DNA of 64,000 nucleotides from Coptis chinensis (lineage: Eukaryota > Streptophyta > Magnoliopsida > Ranunculales > Ranunculaceae). The stretch's first letter is position 1; each line of letters starts with the position of its first letter. Made by a program: the position numbers and the translations under genes. The notes under the pieces are model-generated. The model was not told where the DNA came from, did no database searches, and was given only the letters and a program-made list of their open reading frames with translations. Of the stretch, positions 34,685 to 46,421 are shown piece after piece. Where the stretch lies: contig CM027377.1 in the NCBI GenBank assembly GCA_015680905.1, forward strand, positions 27,676,501 to 27,740,500, read 5' to 3'.

Positions 34685-36584
34685 ATAAGTGTTCAAAAAG
34701 TGATATTTAACCCTCGATTATGCCTCTTGTTTAGCCATCTTAGTGGACTAATAGTGTTTGTAAGTTATGTTTTAAGATTCTACAGGTGAAAAAGAGAGTT
34801 TTGTAGAATATTAGAGAAAAAGGGGTAAAACGGAGCAATTTGGAGCATTAATGTAACGCCCGTATTTTTAAATACGTATTTTTCTATTTATTAATTAATT
34901 TAATTATTTATTTTCAAAATTGGATCGGATTGGACTCGGGACATGTGGGCCTGGTTTTTGGGCCCGAGTCTGTTTTGGGCTTGGGTTTCAGACCCAAGTA
35001 TATAAACACATTGTTCTAGAGAATAGGGTTCTGGGAGAATAAAAAATATTAAAAATGAAGGCAGAGCTAAAAACCCATTTGCTGGAGCGTTGGAGTGCGA
35101 CGACTCGGATTAGGAGGATTTTGTCGAGCTGTTCATTATTGTGAGTAGATATTTTATAGATTTTTATTTTTATAAAATCTTCGTTACTGTCAATTTCTTT
35201 TTTGTTAAAATCTGTTGCGTTATTTATTAAATGGGTTAATTATTCGTGATATTGTTTTGGGTTAGTATTGAACTGCTAAACCGTTAAACCGCTGAACCGC
35301 TGAACCTGCTGAAATGAGGTCGCTATTGGCGCCATAGAAAAAATCGTCGGTGCATGTTTTGAACCGCTGGGTGGTTTTGTTATAAGTTGTTGGGTCGATG
35401 AGGGGTCAGAAACCGGTGGTTGGGGCCCGCTGTTGTTCTCATTGAGTTTGACGAGACGCAATGGCGCCCCGCTTATGGTCTGTTTTGAACTCGCTTTTAT
35501 GTTGTTGGTTATGGGTTGTTGAGGGTTGAGTGGGGGCTTGATAGTAGTCTTTGTCGAAGCTTATGGAAGTCGCCAATGGCGGTGGCCGAATCGGTGGTTG
35601 GGCTTTTTGGTTTAATTTGAGTTGTGGGGCTTGCATATAGACTAAAATCGATGGGTTATGGTTGATTGTAGTGTGTGAGGGCGTAGATGGAGTCAGTCGG
35701 CTCTCACGGCCATTAATGGCGGTTCGAAATTTTTCTAGATCTAATTTCAAGAAGATATATATTGATTGATTTGAGGGTTTCGGGTTTTGTAAATATTGTG
35801 TGGTTTTTCATTCTCGTCCATATTCGATTTGGTTGGGATGAGTGGGGATTAGTGGTGGTGGTCGATTTAATGGGTGGTGGAGGTCATTGGAGAAGATGAA
35901 CAGTTCTTTCTCTTGGGCCTGGGTCGGTTTCAGTTTTTTGGGCCGGTCTAATTTGTTTTGTGTTGGGCCCGGTTTTGTTTTAGTGGTTGGGCCGAGTTAT
36001 ATTAATTTCCTTTGGGCCCCATCACTTAACTGTTTTGGGCCAATTTCTAATGTTGTTTGGGGCCATTTCATTTTAAGTTTTGGGCCAGTTCTATTAGGCT
36101 TTGGGCCGGTTTAGATGGTTGGGTTTTGGGTTGGTTAGTTGGGCCGAAAGGTTTAAGTGTTTAATTGGTTTGGGCCAAATTCTTTTAGTGGCTTGGCCGA
36201 AATTTCAATGGTGGTTGGGCCGAAATTTCCGTTTTAGTTTTTGGGGCCGAAAACTTAGTTGTTTTGTATGGGCCAGTTCTAATATTAGTCTAGGGCCCGT
36301 TTTATTTGTTTTGATTGGGCCGGTTTCAGTTTAAATTTTCGGGCCGAACTCAGTTGTGTTTTGGGCCAGTTCAGTATAAGTTTTTGGGCCAATTTCTAAT
36401 ATTGTTTGGGGCCAGTCCATAGGACTTAAAATAGATCTAATTGGGTCTTTAAATGTTTAGACTTTCGGGTTATAAGGTTTGGGCTTGGCCAGTTGGATCC
36501 GAACCATTACCTTAGTCATGAGCCCACGAGCCATGCACATTGACCTTAATTAGCCATGAACCATGGCTATGACCATGAACCTGT

Positions 36585-36735
36585 TGCACATGGAAATGAC
36601 AGTTTGACTTTGACCATGACGTGTTGACTTTGACTTTGACAATGTCAGTTTGACTTTGACCATGACGTGTTGACTTTGACAGTTGACCATTGACTTTGAC
36701 CGTTGACTTTGACCGTTGACCGTTGACTGTGGAAT
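36585..36735. repeat. Short tandem repeat TTTGACTTTGACCATGACG/TGTTGAC
   Basis: Repeats of GTTGACTTTGAC and TTTGACCATGACG run for about 150 bases inside the 3.7-kb LTR-like element. Confidence 0.7.
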
Positions 36736-37309
36736 GTTGACTGTTTTCCAGTTTTTCACATATTTGATTATATGGACTAATATAGTAATAAAATATTGTC
36801 GAACATTATATAACGTTGTTTGTTATTATCTAATTATGATTTGACGTGAGTAGTGTGTAAAGCATATATATATTGGGCTTTGATTGTGGACTGTGGACTG
36901 TTTAATTGTGCTGCATTTTATGTTGTCAATTGTATAAATTTGGGGGTCATTATCTAATTAAGATTTGACGTGGATATTGTAATATTATATAATATGTTGG
37001 GATATATATATAATGCAATATGTTTGGGAAAAATAAATGTATAAACACTCCATTAGTATATATGTGAGATGCTACTATGAGGTAGTAGTATTGGTGAATA
37101 TTTGCCCACGGGAGTGTGGCGTAGTGCAATAATATATTGGCACGTGAAAGAATGAAAGTGGTTATGAGATATAATTGAGATATTTTCTAAATATTGTGGT
37201 TTAGTGCAATAAGGTATTTAACCCGCACGCGATATAGTGGAATGTTTATGAGTCATTAATGTATGACACCAATAAATTACGAACGAAAAATCCTAGAACC
37301 CGACTACCA

Positions 37310-37560
37310 CAACTCATGTGATTGGCCCTTCCGGGCGCTTCGCTTAATCCAATGGCCTTCGGGCGTAAATAATGTGATTGGCCCTTCCGGGCGCTTCGCT
37401 TAATCCGAATGGCCTTCGAGCGTAAGTAATGTGATTGGCCCTTCCGGGCGCTTTGATTTAATCCGAATGGCCTTCGGCCTTCGGCGTAAGTAATGTGATT
37501 GGCCCTCCGGGCGTTTCAAGAAAGTGAATGGCCCTCCGGCGAGCCGAATAGTGGCTTGAT
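37310..37560. repeat. Tandem repeat of about 57 bp, four units
   Basis: The unit contains AATGTGATTGGCCCTTCCGG, then GCGCTTCGCTTAATCC and GAATGGCCTTCGGGCG. Units differ by a few bases and by a short inserted CTTCGGC. It lies in the 3.7-kb LTR-like element. Confidence 0.75.
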
Positions 37561-38704
37561 TATTCCGTTCGCAAAATAGAACGATGTCGCACGATATTTT
37601 ATGCCGAATAGTGGCGATTTACATAGATTTGGCTTCCGTGAGGATTTACCCGTGTCGCGGCATCCCGCCGTGGTAGTTACGCACGGAGTGGCTCATTATG
37701 TAAGGGAGGCATGTGGATGTACATGTTCGGCGTTGGGTAGCGATTGTGGTAGCCAGGAAACTAGGTAAGACATAGATACGACGTGATTTTAGGGACACAC
37801 AAAGAAAGTCTAAATTAATATAATTATGGTAATATGTTGGTAAATGATATATCTTTAGATAGATGATTGTATATGATTTGGCTGGTTAGTATTTTAGTTA
37901 GAACCTAAAAGCGTGGAAGAACTAAATGCCTTTTATTATGCGTATGGTATGTTGTATTAGTTGTTGGAAGTTAAGACGCCTCAGTGGAGGAACTACCTGC
38001 CTAGATTATTGTACTTAAGTATGTTATATTAGTCGTTGAAAGTTAAGGTGCCTCGGTGGAGGAACTAACTGCCGTATGGATTATGTATATATTTGTATAA
38101 GTATATGTTGTTTTTTAGAGCTACTCACACCAAAGATTTTTATAATGTCAATCCGATTTGCATGTTTGTTTATCGGGTGTGTTCATTCAATGAACATAGT
38201 TGATAAGTTTTGACAGGTTTAGTGTTGAAGAAGAGTGGCTGCTGCTTGTGGTTTCCGTTAGCGTTGCATCTCAGGATTTGTTTTGTTTTCCCTTGAGGTG
38301 ATATAGATTTTTAGTTGAGACAAAGTTATTTGTATTTTCATTTGTAAATTTTTGTAATGAAGAGGACATTTGTATAATGGAACTTTTATTTGGTTTTTTA
38401 ATTATCCGCATATTTAAACTGTTGATGGGTTTTTGGGAGTGGAGAGTGCGTCACACCTCGGAGATCGAAGAGTCGGGGACAAATAATGTTTTTCCGAATT
38501 CTGTCGAAATTCGGGGTGTGACAATTAAGGATCACATGGGAGGCCCGTGGACAATCATAGAGAAGGCCAAGGAATGGAGCTATTAAAGATGCGACTTGGA
38601 CCTATTTTAAAGCCTATTTGGAAGCCCAAGGCCAAAGGATTCGTTGCTTAGACCAAAGCCCACAAAAGAGGATAGAAGGATAAAGCAGAAGAGAGAAAAT
38701 AGGC

Positions 38705-38792
38705 TTATGCGTCTGGGACGCATGGATCGAGCGTCCAGACGCATTGATTACGTCTGAGACGCATGAATAGTGCGTCCAGACGCATAAAACGA
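38705..38792. repeat. Inverted GACGCATG/CGTCCAGACGCAT cluster
   Basis: Four copies of a GTCTGGACGC/GCGTCCAGAC word in alternating orientation, in the promoter-like part of the solo LTR upstream of its TATA box. Confidence 0.6.
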
Positions 38793-39249
38793 CAATGTAG
38801 CCAATTTCTTCTCAGTTTTGGAGATGAAGTTGGACTCTGAAAGAAGTCTATTTGTATTAGGAAACAAATGACGGTTTGGAATGCTTCTAGAGCTCATTGT
38901 AACCTCTATAAATAGAGGACCTAAGTGCCTCATGTAAATTGCCAATTCACTTATACTCTTGTCTCCAGAACTTGAGGCAGAGAGAGATTAATAATAAAAG
39001 ATCTGTTTTAACTAGCTGAGTCTTAATAAATTAGTCTTTATAGTCTTATGTTCTTTGACTCTTCTTTTTCTTGTTCTTCGTGTTGTTCCTTCTTTATGGA
39101 AGGCTAATCTTCTCCTTCAAGGGAGAAGATGAAGCCGGTGCTTAAGGTTTAATGATTCTTCTGGTTCATGGTGTTCTTCCATCAGGTTAGTTCTTTATGT
39201 TTCTAGTTATTAGTTCCATTGCCCAGACTAAGGGATGGAAGTATAGATT

Positions 39250-39395
39250 AAGGTTTTTATTTATTGCAATCGAATATCATGCTAGTTTAGGGTTTTATTT
39301 ATTGCAATTGAATATTTGCTAGTGACATGCTTTTATTTATTGCAATTGAATATAATGCTAGAATAGGGTTTTATTTATTGTAATTGATTATTACA
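39250..39395. repeat. Tandem repeat of about 48 bp with TTTATTTATTGCAATTGAAT
   Basis: Four units of AGGGTTTTATTTATTGCAAT and TGAATAT...GCTAG lie downstream of the solo LTR TATA box. Confidence 0.7.
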
Positions 39396-39893
39396 CTATT
39401 ATTCTCTACTTTTCTTCTAGTTGTGTAGTGTTTTAGAGTAAGAAAAGTATTCCTTGTGTTTGCCTTAGATGGTGATTCATTGAATAGCTACCCAAGCTCA
39501 CATAAAAAGAAAAAAGATACTAGTAACATGAACATAGGAACAACCTTAAGTAGAGTTATTCGTTAACGATGTTTCATCCAAGAGGACATCGACACTCGCT
39601 CGATTGCCTAATTGTAGTCTACTTGTGAGAACAACCATGAAGCAAAAGGTCATTGAATCAAAAGTATTGGTGGATTCTAATCTCTTGAATTCCCTTTCTT
39701 ATAAATTCTCAATAGTTTAGTTTAGTTTAATTAGTTTAGTATAGTTTAGCATTAGAATCTACAATATCTATAATCATAGTTTTTAATCCCTCAAACCCCC
39801 TTTCCAATCATGTCCTTCATATAAACATACACTTAAAAGTGGAACGATACCCTACTCATCCTTTACTTGTTGAGGGATAATTAGATTTTGATA

Positions 39894-41235
39894 TGCTTCT
39901 GTTTTGTTCAACGACCATCATCTATCTACATCATCCCATATACCATCTCACACACAAAAAAGAGGGAAGTGTCAGCCTCAAAAGATATTGGAGATTCCAT
40001 GCCCAGCATCCTTTGATAAAAGGATAGAAACTCTGAAGAAATAAGTTCAGGATCCTTCAGAAGAATGCCATTACTATTTTCAATAGACCAGATCAGGTTT
40101 CTGCCTTTCTTCTCCTTTATAGTGTTGAAGAAGTATGAGTTGCACTTGTCATTAAACATAAGCTAATCACAATCTACTTTTTGCCTTAGGTCCTGCTTGT
40201 TCCATCAGTACTAGAGTGACATAAGAGGCTCTAGCCTCTTTTTCTTTCCTATAGAGAGTAGGATCAAAAGGTGCTTGATAAAGAGAATTTTGAACAATGT
40301 ACCACTCTTCCTTTGCAGCAGCAACTCTGTTAGAAAAGTTTGAAAACTTGCCTCTAGACCATCCTCTGATTGCTTTTTTGAGGAATCTCAATTTAGCATT
40401 TAGAATATATATGGGATTTCCTACCAAGTTGATAGACCAAGATTGAGCCAGAACATCTTTGAACTCAGGATGCATGAACTAGATGTTACAAAACCTAAAA
40501 GGCATGTGAACTTTTCTTGCATTGTGCCTAATGATATAAATAGGTGAATGATCTGAGATACCAGGAGGAGAGAAAATAGCTTCAGACAAGAAAGAATTAG
40601 TCCAAGCAACATTGACAAGAGCTCTATCAATCTTGGAAATTTTCCTTTTCAACCCTTCAGCATTATTATACCAAGTAAAAAGATTACCAGAAAATTTGAG
40701 ATCAATAAGTCCAGATAAGGTAATGCAGTCCAGAAAACCCTTAATCTCCCTAGGGTAAACAGCTACGCAACCAACTCTTTTATGTGAAAAGAGCACGTTA
40801 TTAAAATCACCAGTGACACACCAAGGTTCAGAGAAACAGGGAGATAAGCTCTTAAGGAAAGCCCATATATCTTATCTCTCTGATAAATCATTACTGGCAT
40901 ATATAACTGTGAGAAAAAACTTCTTTCCTTGAGCATGATTAGTAACTAAGGCATGAATTGCTTGACTGTTTTCTTGAATCTTTTCAACATGAATATAATC
41001 ATGATCCCAACAAATCCAAACTCTACCATTAGGATCACTATTATAGTTATGACAGGAAGACCACTTATTGCATGCTAAGTTTTTTTATAACTTCAAAATT
41101 TTGCATTTTCACTTTTGTTTCTAAAAGACCAAATAAACAAAAATTATTTTCAATCCGAAACTTAGCTACTTCTTTAGCTTTAAAAGGATCATTTATACCT
41201 TTTACGTTCCAAAAGCCAATAGGTTTGTTCATCAT
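39894..41235 (-). pseudogene. LINE ORF2, 5' part: apurinic-type endonuclease domain
   Basis: Start MNKPIGFWNVKGINDP at 41235. Endonuclease motifs in order: FGLLETKVK, EPWCVTGDFNNVL, ISKIDRALVNVAW and PPGISDHSPI. Then the linker toward reverse transcriptase: LRFLKKAIRGWSRGKFSNFS, YFFNTIKEKKGRNLIWSIEN. One frameshift near 41080 and in-frame stops near 40885 and 40480 inactivate it. Confidence 0.83.
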
Positions 41236-41623
41236 GATGAAACTTTTTTGTTCTTGCTCCTAGCATACCTATTAGGATAGTGATGATCCTTCTTCTCAAG
41301 CTCATAGGTTAAAACTATAGATTCCTTTGCTTTATTCTTCTGCTTCCTTTGTTATCTTGTGGAGATAGGACTAATCACTTGAATAGGAGATAAGCTAAGA
41401 GCTTTTTATGATTCCCTAGCTTCATAGGTATGATAAGAAAAATAGTCCTTTTCACTAGCTGTTGCATCACTGTCATAGCAAGAATCATGATGCTCTTTAG
41501 CATTTAAGAAGTTATGAAGTTCTGCAGAGTTCAAATCCTGAGGTTTCATAAAACCTGAGATCTTCGTGAGGCATTAATATCGGTGAGCGATCAACTTTTT
41601 CATTAGAAATAACCATGGAGTGG

Positions 41624-43005
41624 TCATGAGAAGTAGAATCTTCGTGAGATTTGGCTAGTACTATATCCGAGCCTGATCCTCATGAGATGGTTGCTTTGGT
41701 TCGACAACATCTTAAAGAGACTATTGGCCAAAGGGGTTGCCAATTTATAGGAGTTGAGATCAATAACTAGCCGCCCGTGTTCTGAAAAAGGAGTCTTCAA
41801 AGAGTGAGTGTGGTTCTTCAAGAGCATTCGGTATTCATTGGAGTCATCATTATCCTCATCCTCTAGTTCCACTAGAGCACTAAAAGGATTTGAGTTTTGA
41901 GGAATACCCATAACATTTTCCTCACTAGATTTTGTAGTGATGATAGACACTGGCACATGTTCTTCCGTTGTTTGTATATTAAGAACAGAAGATGGAGGTA
42001 TTGAAACTGTTGCAGAGCTATTACCTGCAATCTGCTGCTGTCATTCTTTAGATAAAGAATTTCCATATTCATCTCGAACATTGCTTGTTTGGCCTTTAAG
42101 CATATTCTTTGGAACCCATCTAGTATTCCTCTCTCTTTGATTGTTATTATACAAGTTGGCGTAAGGTGGTTTTTGAGCTTGTTTCTTCTTAGGGGCAGGC
42201 TTTGGGGCAGCATGATTCTTTAGGCATTGAGCATTAGAGTGTCCAAATGCTTTGTAGAATGAACATTTGTCAGGTATCCATTCATAGTCCAAACCAATAT
42301 CAACTATATTTCCTTCACCAATTTCTACTAGGAGGTGTGAGGGAAAATTAAAATCGAGATCCACCACTACACACACTCAGGCATAATTGATTCTGGTTTG
42401 GTTTGAAGTTGCTTCATCCATACAGAGGGGTACTCTTATTAAGCTCGACACCAATTCCAGCCCATTCCTAGTCCACAGATGCATTGGTATATCTAGCCTT
42501 ACCCAAATTGGAATGGCCTTGATACCATTTCTATATTTCTCCACTGTTGTAGACCAAGGACGCACCACAAAGATCCTTCCAGCAAGAAAAATCGGACCTT
42601 GATCAATATATGACTATCTATTTATCTTCATCATTAAAATATTTGAAGTAGAACAGCTCATAGTCTGCTATCATGTTGAAATCTCCTTTCAATTTCTATT
42701 GTCGTTTAACTACTTCCTTGACGAAAGGGTAAGACAATCTTTTTTCTATAAAAAAAACCCACGACATAATCTTTCCAGAACTCTATTCCTTCTTTTATTA
42801 TATTTGTTGGGATGACAGCAATACCATTAGAGAAGGATGGGAATACTTTCTATAAGTTTGGTTGGAGACGAGGGTTTTTGCTCCTCATGAAGAGAGAGCT
42901 CCATGATTGAGTTGCAGAGGGGCTGATAGTAGATCTAACCTGATTTGTAACTACGACCTCTACAGAGGATAAAGGAGGTGGATCTGAGATAGTCGTCCCC
43001 TCCAT
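41624..43005 (-). pseudogene. LINE ORF1: DUF4283 and CCHC-type zinc knuckle protein
   Basis: Likely start at 43005 (MEGTTISDPPPLSSVEVVV). The DUF4283 part includes WKDYVVGFFYRKK and AIPIWVRLDIPMHLWTRNGL, followed by PLCMDEATSNQTRINYA. The zinc knuckle reads CSFYKAFGHSNAQC, in which the second Cys of the CxxC is Tyr. Several stops and frameshifts lie between 42400 and 42900. ORF1 proteins of plant L1 elements bind the element RNA. Confidence 0.78.
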
Positions 43006-43186
43006 TATCTACTGACTATCGAGTCATCGACGGTCATCGGCCTAAGGCCATCGGTCAGCAATTGCCTAAAGAAGCAACTTTCCCTCCAAGAACGAAAGAG
43101 AAATAAAACAGACTATTTCAGGTTAAAAAGGGGGGAAAAGACCTAACTACCCTTTAGAAAACACAATCGCTCATAAAAGCTATGAG

Positions 43187-43914
43187 TTGTCTTTTCATTA
43201 TGCGTAAGAAGAGCTATAATGCAGTAATGTAAGGGTAATAAAATGTACATTTGGGAGTTGATCAACGACCCATCTACAATCCGACTCCCCCTCGTGACAT
43301 CACCAGTTATCAACATGATCATTACCATTATTATCCATAAGCCACCTTGCACCGCAACACTTAGGCTATTACGAGCCAATTGCCATCATTACAGGGTTCC
43401 CACCATCATTACAACCCATGCCAACTCAGCTAGCCTACCTACCAACAACTACTATACACGTGATCATGCACGAACCTGTCTCTTATCTCGACCGCTTATA
43501 TGTACTCACCAGTACACGTGTCACTTCTGACCTATACACCAACTGACTATAAAAGTCAACCCACAGAACTACGTTGGCTTGATTCCGATCTGGCTTGATT
43601 CCTTCTTTCCCAGCTGGATACGTAGGCATCTTCTACCTCATGAAGAACAACCATTTCCACCATTAACAACCATCCCCCTTTCATCAACACTTAAGAGCTA
43701 AGATTTGGTGTAATGCTTAATTAATCCATTTAGGATAAATTTAGACATTTACAGTGTCCTACCCTCCTATTTAATATAGATTAAGTTGTAGGCCATCTTC
43801 AATCCTCTGACATAAAACTGTCCAATAATTTAACCACCACAACACCTTACGTCGTATCTGATAAGATGAAAGGTTTCCATGGTTCACTTTAATTTAACTT
43901 AATAAAGATACATG
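43187..43914. other. Intergenic between LINE and MITE
   Basis: Pyrimidine-rich DNA with no recognised protein or repeat border. Confidence 0.45.
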
Positions 43915-43917
43915 TAA

Positions 43918-44446
43918 GAGCATCTTTAGGGGAGACACTATCCTAGCATCAAACACTATCCAAATTTGGTGTTTTTTCATCTTCAGGAGAGACACATGTT
44001 GATGAAAATACTAAAAAACACTGAAGCAAACACCAAATCGGCCAAAATTTGGTGTTTGCTTTAGTACTGTATCAAATCTCTCTCACGGTTTTGGAAAAAT
44101 TGCACGGTTTTTTTAACACCACATGGGCTTGGGCTAGGGTGTGGGCTTCAATCACGCGGTTTTGCGAAAACCACGCGAGAGATTTGAAAAGAGAAGAAAG
44201 AAGAAGTTGATGTGCGACACATCACGCAGTTTCTGGAAAACCGCGTGGACTTGGGCTTCTAAGGTGGGCTTATGTGCCGCGGTTTTGCAAAAGTTGTGTG
44301 GGCTATACAGCGTGATTTATCCAAAACCGCGTCATTTGATGTCAACTATTTGATATAGCTCCTGAAGTTGGTTGGTTTTTTTTGGTTTGGTATTTGGTTT
44401 GGTTCAAATATTTGGTGTTTTCTTGGTTTCTCTCCTAAATATGCTC
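43918..44446. mobile_element. PIF/Harbinger-like MITE
   Basis: The left end GAGCATCTTTAGGGGAGACA pairs with the right end, which reads GAGCATATTTAGGAGAGAAA on the other strand. TAA flanks both sides (43915-43917, 44447-44449). The interior has inverted ATTTGGTGTTT words and no ORF of note. A 3-bp TWA duplication fits PIF/Harbinger. Confidence 0.7.
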
Positions 44447-44483
44447 TAAGACATTAATACTTGGGAATATATACAATTGATCT

Positions 44484-44492
44484 CTAAAATTA
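44484..44492. repeat. Left 9-bp target duplication of MULE-2
   Basis: CTAAAATTA directly precedes GGGTAATTTCCC; the same nine bases follow the right terminus at 56062-56070. Confidence 0.88.
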
Positions 44493-44645
44493 GGGTAATT
44501 TCCCAAGTAGTAACCCATAATGTCAATTTGTTCCCAAGTAGTAACCACTCTTCAATTTTGACTTTTCAACTTAACTCTAGACATTTTTGCCCTTCTTGAT
44601 ATCTTCTGAGATTGCCCACGTGGACTTGCATCACTCTCTCTCTAC
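44493..44645 (+). repeat. Left terminal inverted repeat of MULE-2
   Basis: Matches the reverse complement of the right end, including AATTTTGACTTTTCAACTTA and TGCCCACGTGGAC. It lacks the extra tandem units seen on the right. Confidence 0.82.
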
Positions 44646-45136
44646 TTTTAGTAATTATTTTAGTGATTTTAACTGATTTGAAGTGATTTGATGGGTGCAT
44701 GGATAGATACCACAGATTATCTTAGAGATGAGTAGATGCAAATTAACGGTCACGAACGCATTTGTGGTTTTCAAACATCGAGATTCGTAAACGTTATGAT
44801 GGACGGTTAACATTAACACTGTTCATATTTTTATTTAGAAAAAAATATTTTTAATAAGAAAAATTTAGATTAAGATTAAAACCTATAAAAACATAGAAAA
44901 ATGTATTAAACCATCATAAAAAATAACAAGATTCTGGTAAAAAATAACAAGATAAAAATCATGAATTAAACCATGTATTAAACCATCATCAAAGGATGAA
45001 AACAAAACAAAATCTACACATCATCAACAAGACACGTTCTGGTTCCACAACTATCAACAACAAAAGGAACAAAATCACTAGAAACTAGGATAAAATATAA
45101 ACACATAACATAACAGAAACTTGACGACAAATAGGA

Positions 45137-45505
45137 TTAATCTTCGTCCTCATCCTCATTGGCATCATTGCCATCATCACCATCACCAGAACTAGAACTA
45201 TCATCAGCATTTTGGTCTTCCCACATATAATCAGTAGAATCTTCATCAAAATACGGATCAAACATCACTTCATCATCTTCTTCTTCTTCTTCGTCAGTGT
45301 AGTCATCACTTGAATAAGTATCCCATATGTTCTCGTCCTTATTACTTGAGTAATCAGTGGTTTCACTGCCTGACAAGTTAGGGAATCCAGGAAGAGGCTT
45401 GTTGATCAAAAAAGATATAGAGAAAAGTTTTAATTGGTTGATTGTTGCTAACAGTAAGCAGATTACAATATGAGAGAGATCAAATTTTAGATGACTATTA
45501 CCCAC
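45137..45505 (-). CDS. Hypothetical acidic ORF in MULE-2
   Basis: 122 codons with a hydrophobic N-terminal stretch (VICLLLATINQLKLFSISFL) followed by an acidic tail (YTDEEEEEDDEVMF and a D/E/S/N run to the end). It resembles no family I know. It may be a short MULE-encoded protein, an exon of one, or a chance reading of a GAT-rich repeat. Confidence 0.3.
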   Translation of the reverse strand: MGNSHLKFDLSHIVICLLLATINQLKLFSISFLINKPLPGFPNLSGSETTDYSSNKDENIWDTYSSDDYTDEEEEEDDEVMFDPYFDEDSTDYMWEDQNADDSSSSGDGDDGNDANEDEDED

Positions 45506-45962
45506 TATTATTTCGAAGTGGTTTTAAAGATAAATATTTGTGGGAAACGAGGCGTTGTAATTATGTGGGTTGGTTAATTTTCTTTTCACCCTTCTTAATG
45601 TACCGTAAATGGTCATCATGACACAAAAAAATGAAGGGTCAGCCAAGACCAATTGGATTTGAAAATGGGAAAATGAAGCGAATTTTGACCCTTTGTCAAA
45701 TGTAATTCATAGCAATTTGTTGTCATATTATAGGACATGCAAGTATGCAACTCCAGGGCTTGCAACTCGACTAAATGAACCCATAAATGAATTGAATGAA
45801 TAAATAATTATCAATGTATAGGAAAATTACTGATAGTCCTAAGGCCACAATATAGTTATTAATTGGATAGAGGAATATGAACATCATTATTTTGGCGGGA
45901 AATTTGAGGATTGACATGTGTCCCCAATTTGTAGAAGACCTTTTATTTATTTAAAGGCAATC

Positions 45963-45966
<4 letters not shown>

Positions 45967-45996
<30 letters not shown>

Positions 45997-45998
45997 CA
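45967..45998. repeat. Poly(T) tract of about 30 bases
   Basis: A run of T inside the non-coding left part of MULE-2. It could be the A tail of an old SINE or LINE on the minus strand, but no such element is recognisable beside it. Confidence 0.5.
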
Positions 45999-46421
45999 AA
46001 TACCCATGTTTATTTCATGATATTTAGTGGCAAGCATGCTTCGACATGTTTAAGATTTTTTTATGTAGAATGTTAATCTTTATATTGATTTTTTTTTTAT
46101 CTTATTTGAATTAATTATTTAGAGAATGTATAATATAGTTGCTGATAGTTCTAGGTTTGGAATATGTTTATTCAATTGATAGAGGAATCAACATGGACAT
46201 CAGTATTTTGGCGGGAAATGAAGTTGGGTACCCAGTGAAGTTTGACACGTGGAGGGAAATGACTTTGGCACGTGTCATAGTAACCGAAACTTAAAGAAAT
46301 CAATTGGGAATTAGGGGGAAAAACTGTCCTAGTAAACCTCAATTTGAAAGCCCTAATTTTTAGTTTTACTTTAATTTCCATATTATAACCCTCCTTTACG
46401 GTTCGAATTATTGGTGAAGAA

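Larger units (their letters stand above)
34852..38523. mobile_element. 3.7-kb LTR-like element with TSD ATTAA, no coding region
   Basis: It begins TGTAACGCCCGTATTTTTAA, ends CGAAATTCGGGGTGTGACA, and is flanked by ATTAA on both sides (34847-34851 and 38524-38528). TGTAACRCCC...GGGGTGTNACA ends and a 5-bp TSD are typical of long LTRs of plant Ty3/gypsy elements. A TATA-like AAGTATATAAACACA lies about 150 bases from the start. The inside is a series of GGGCC-rich words (35930-36420) and tandem repeats. I found no gag or pol, so a very long solo LTR is the simplest reading. Confidence 0.65.
34685..39893 (+). mobile_element. Solo-LTR-like insertion in the LINE, itself interrupted
   Basis: Starts TGATAAGTGTTCAAAAAGTG and, after a nested element is removed (34852-38523), is about 1.5 kb. 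On the plus strand it has a TATA-like CTATAAATAGAGG at about 38914 and the end region GGAACGATACCCTACTCATC typical of plant Ty3/gypsy LTRs, then GATTTTGATA. Flanks are TGCCT and TGCTT, so a 5-bp TSD with one change is possible but not clean. No internal protein or second LTR is present. Confidence 0.5.
31584..43172 (-). mobile_element. L1-type LINE retrotransposon with 14-bp TSD, split by nested LTR insertions
   Basis: ATAAAAGCTATGAG occurs at 31570-31583 and again at 43173-43186, exactly bracketing the element. Read on the minus strand it holds a short 5' UTR, ORF1 (DUF4283 plus zinc knuckle), ORF2 (endonuclease, reverse transcriptase, RNase H) and an A-rich tail. A 5.2-kb insertion at 34685-39893 cuts ORF2 between endonuclease and reverse transcriptase. 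Without it the LINE is about 6.4 kb, so it was a full-length copy when it landed. Both ORFs now have stops and frameshifts. Confidence 0.88.

Noticed and set aside
35842..36334. Two open frames in GGGCC-rich DNA
   Set aside because: Made by repeated TTGGGCC words inside the LTR-like element; low-complexity translation.
37310..37560. CRISPR-like regular repeats
   Set aside because: Plant tandem repeat of full units without unique spacers, inside a retroelement.
41072..42602. Plus-strand open frames
   Set aside because: Antisense of LINE ORF1 and ORF2.
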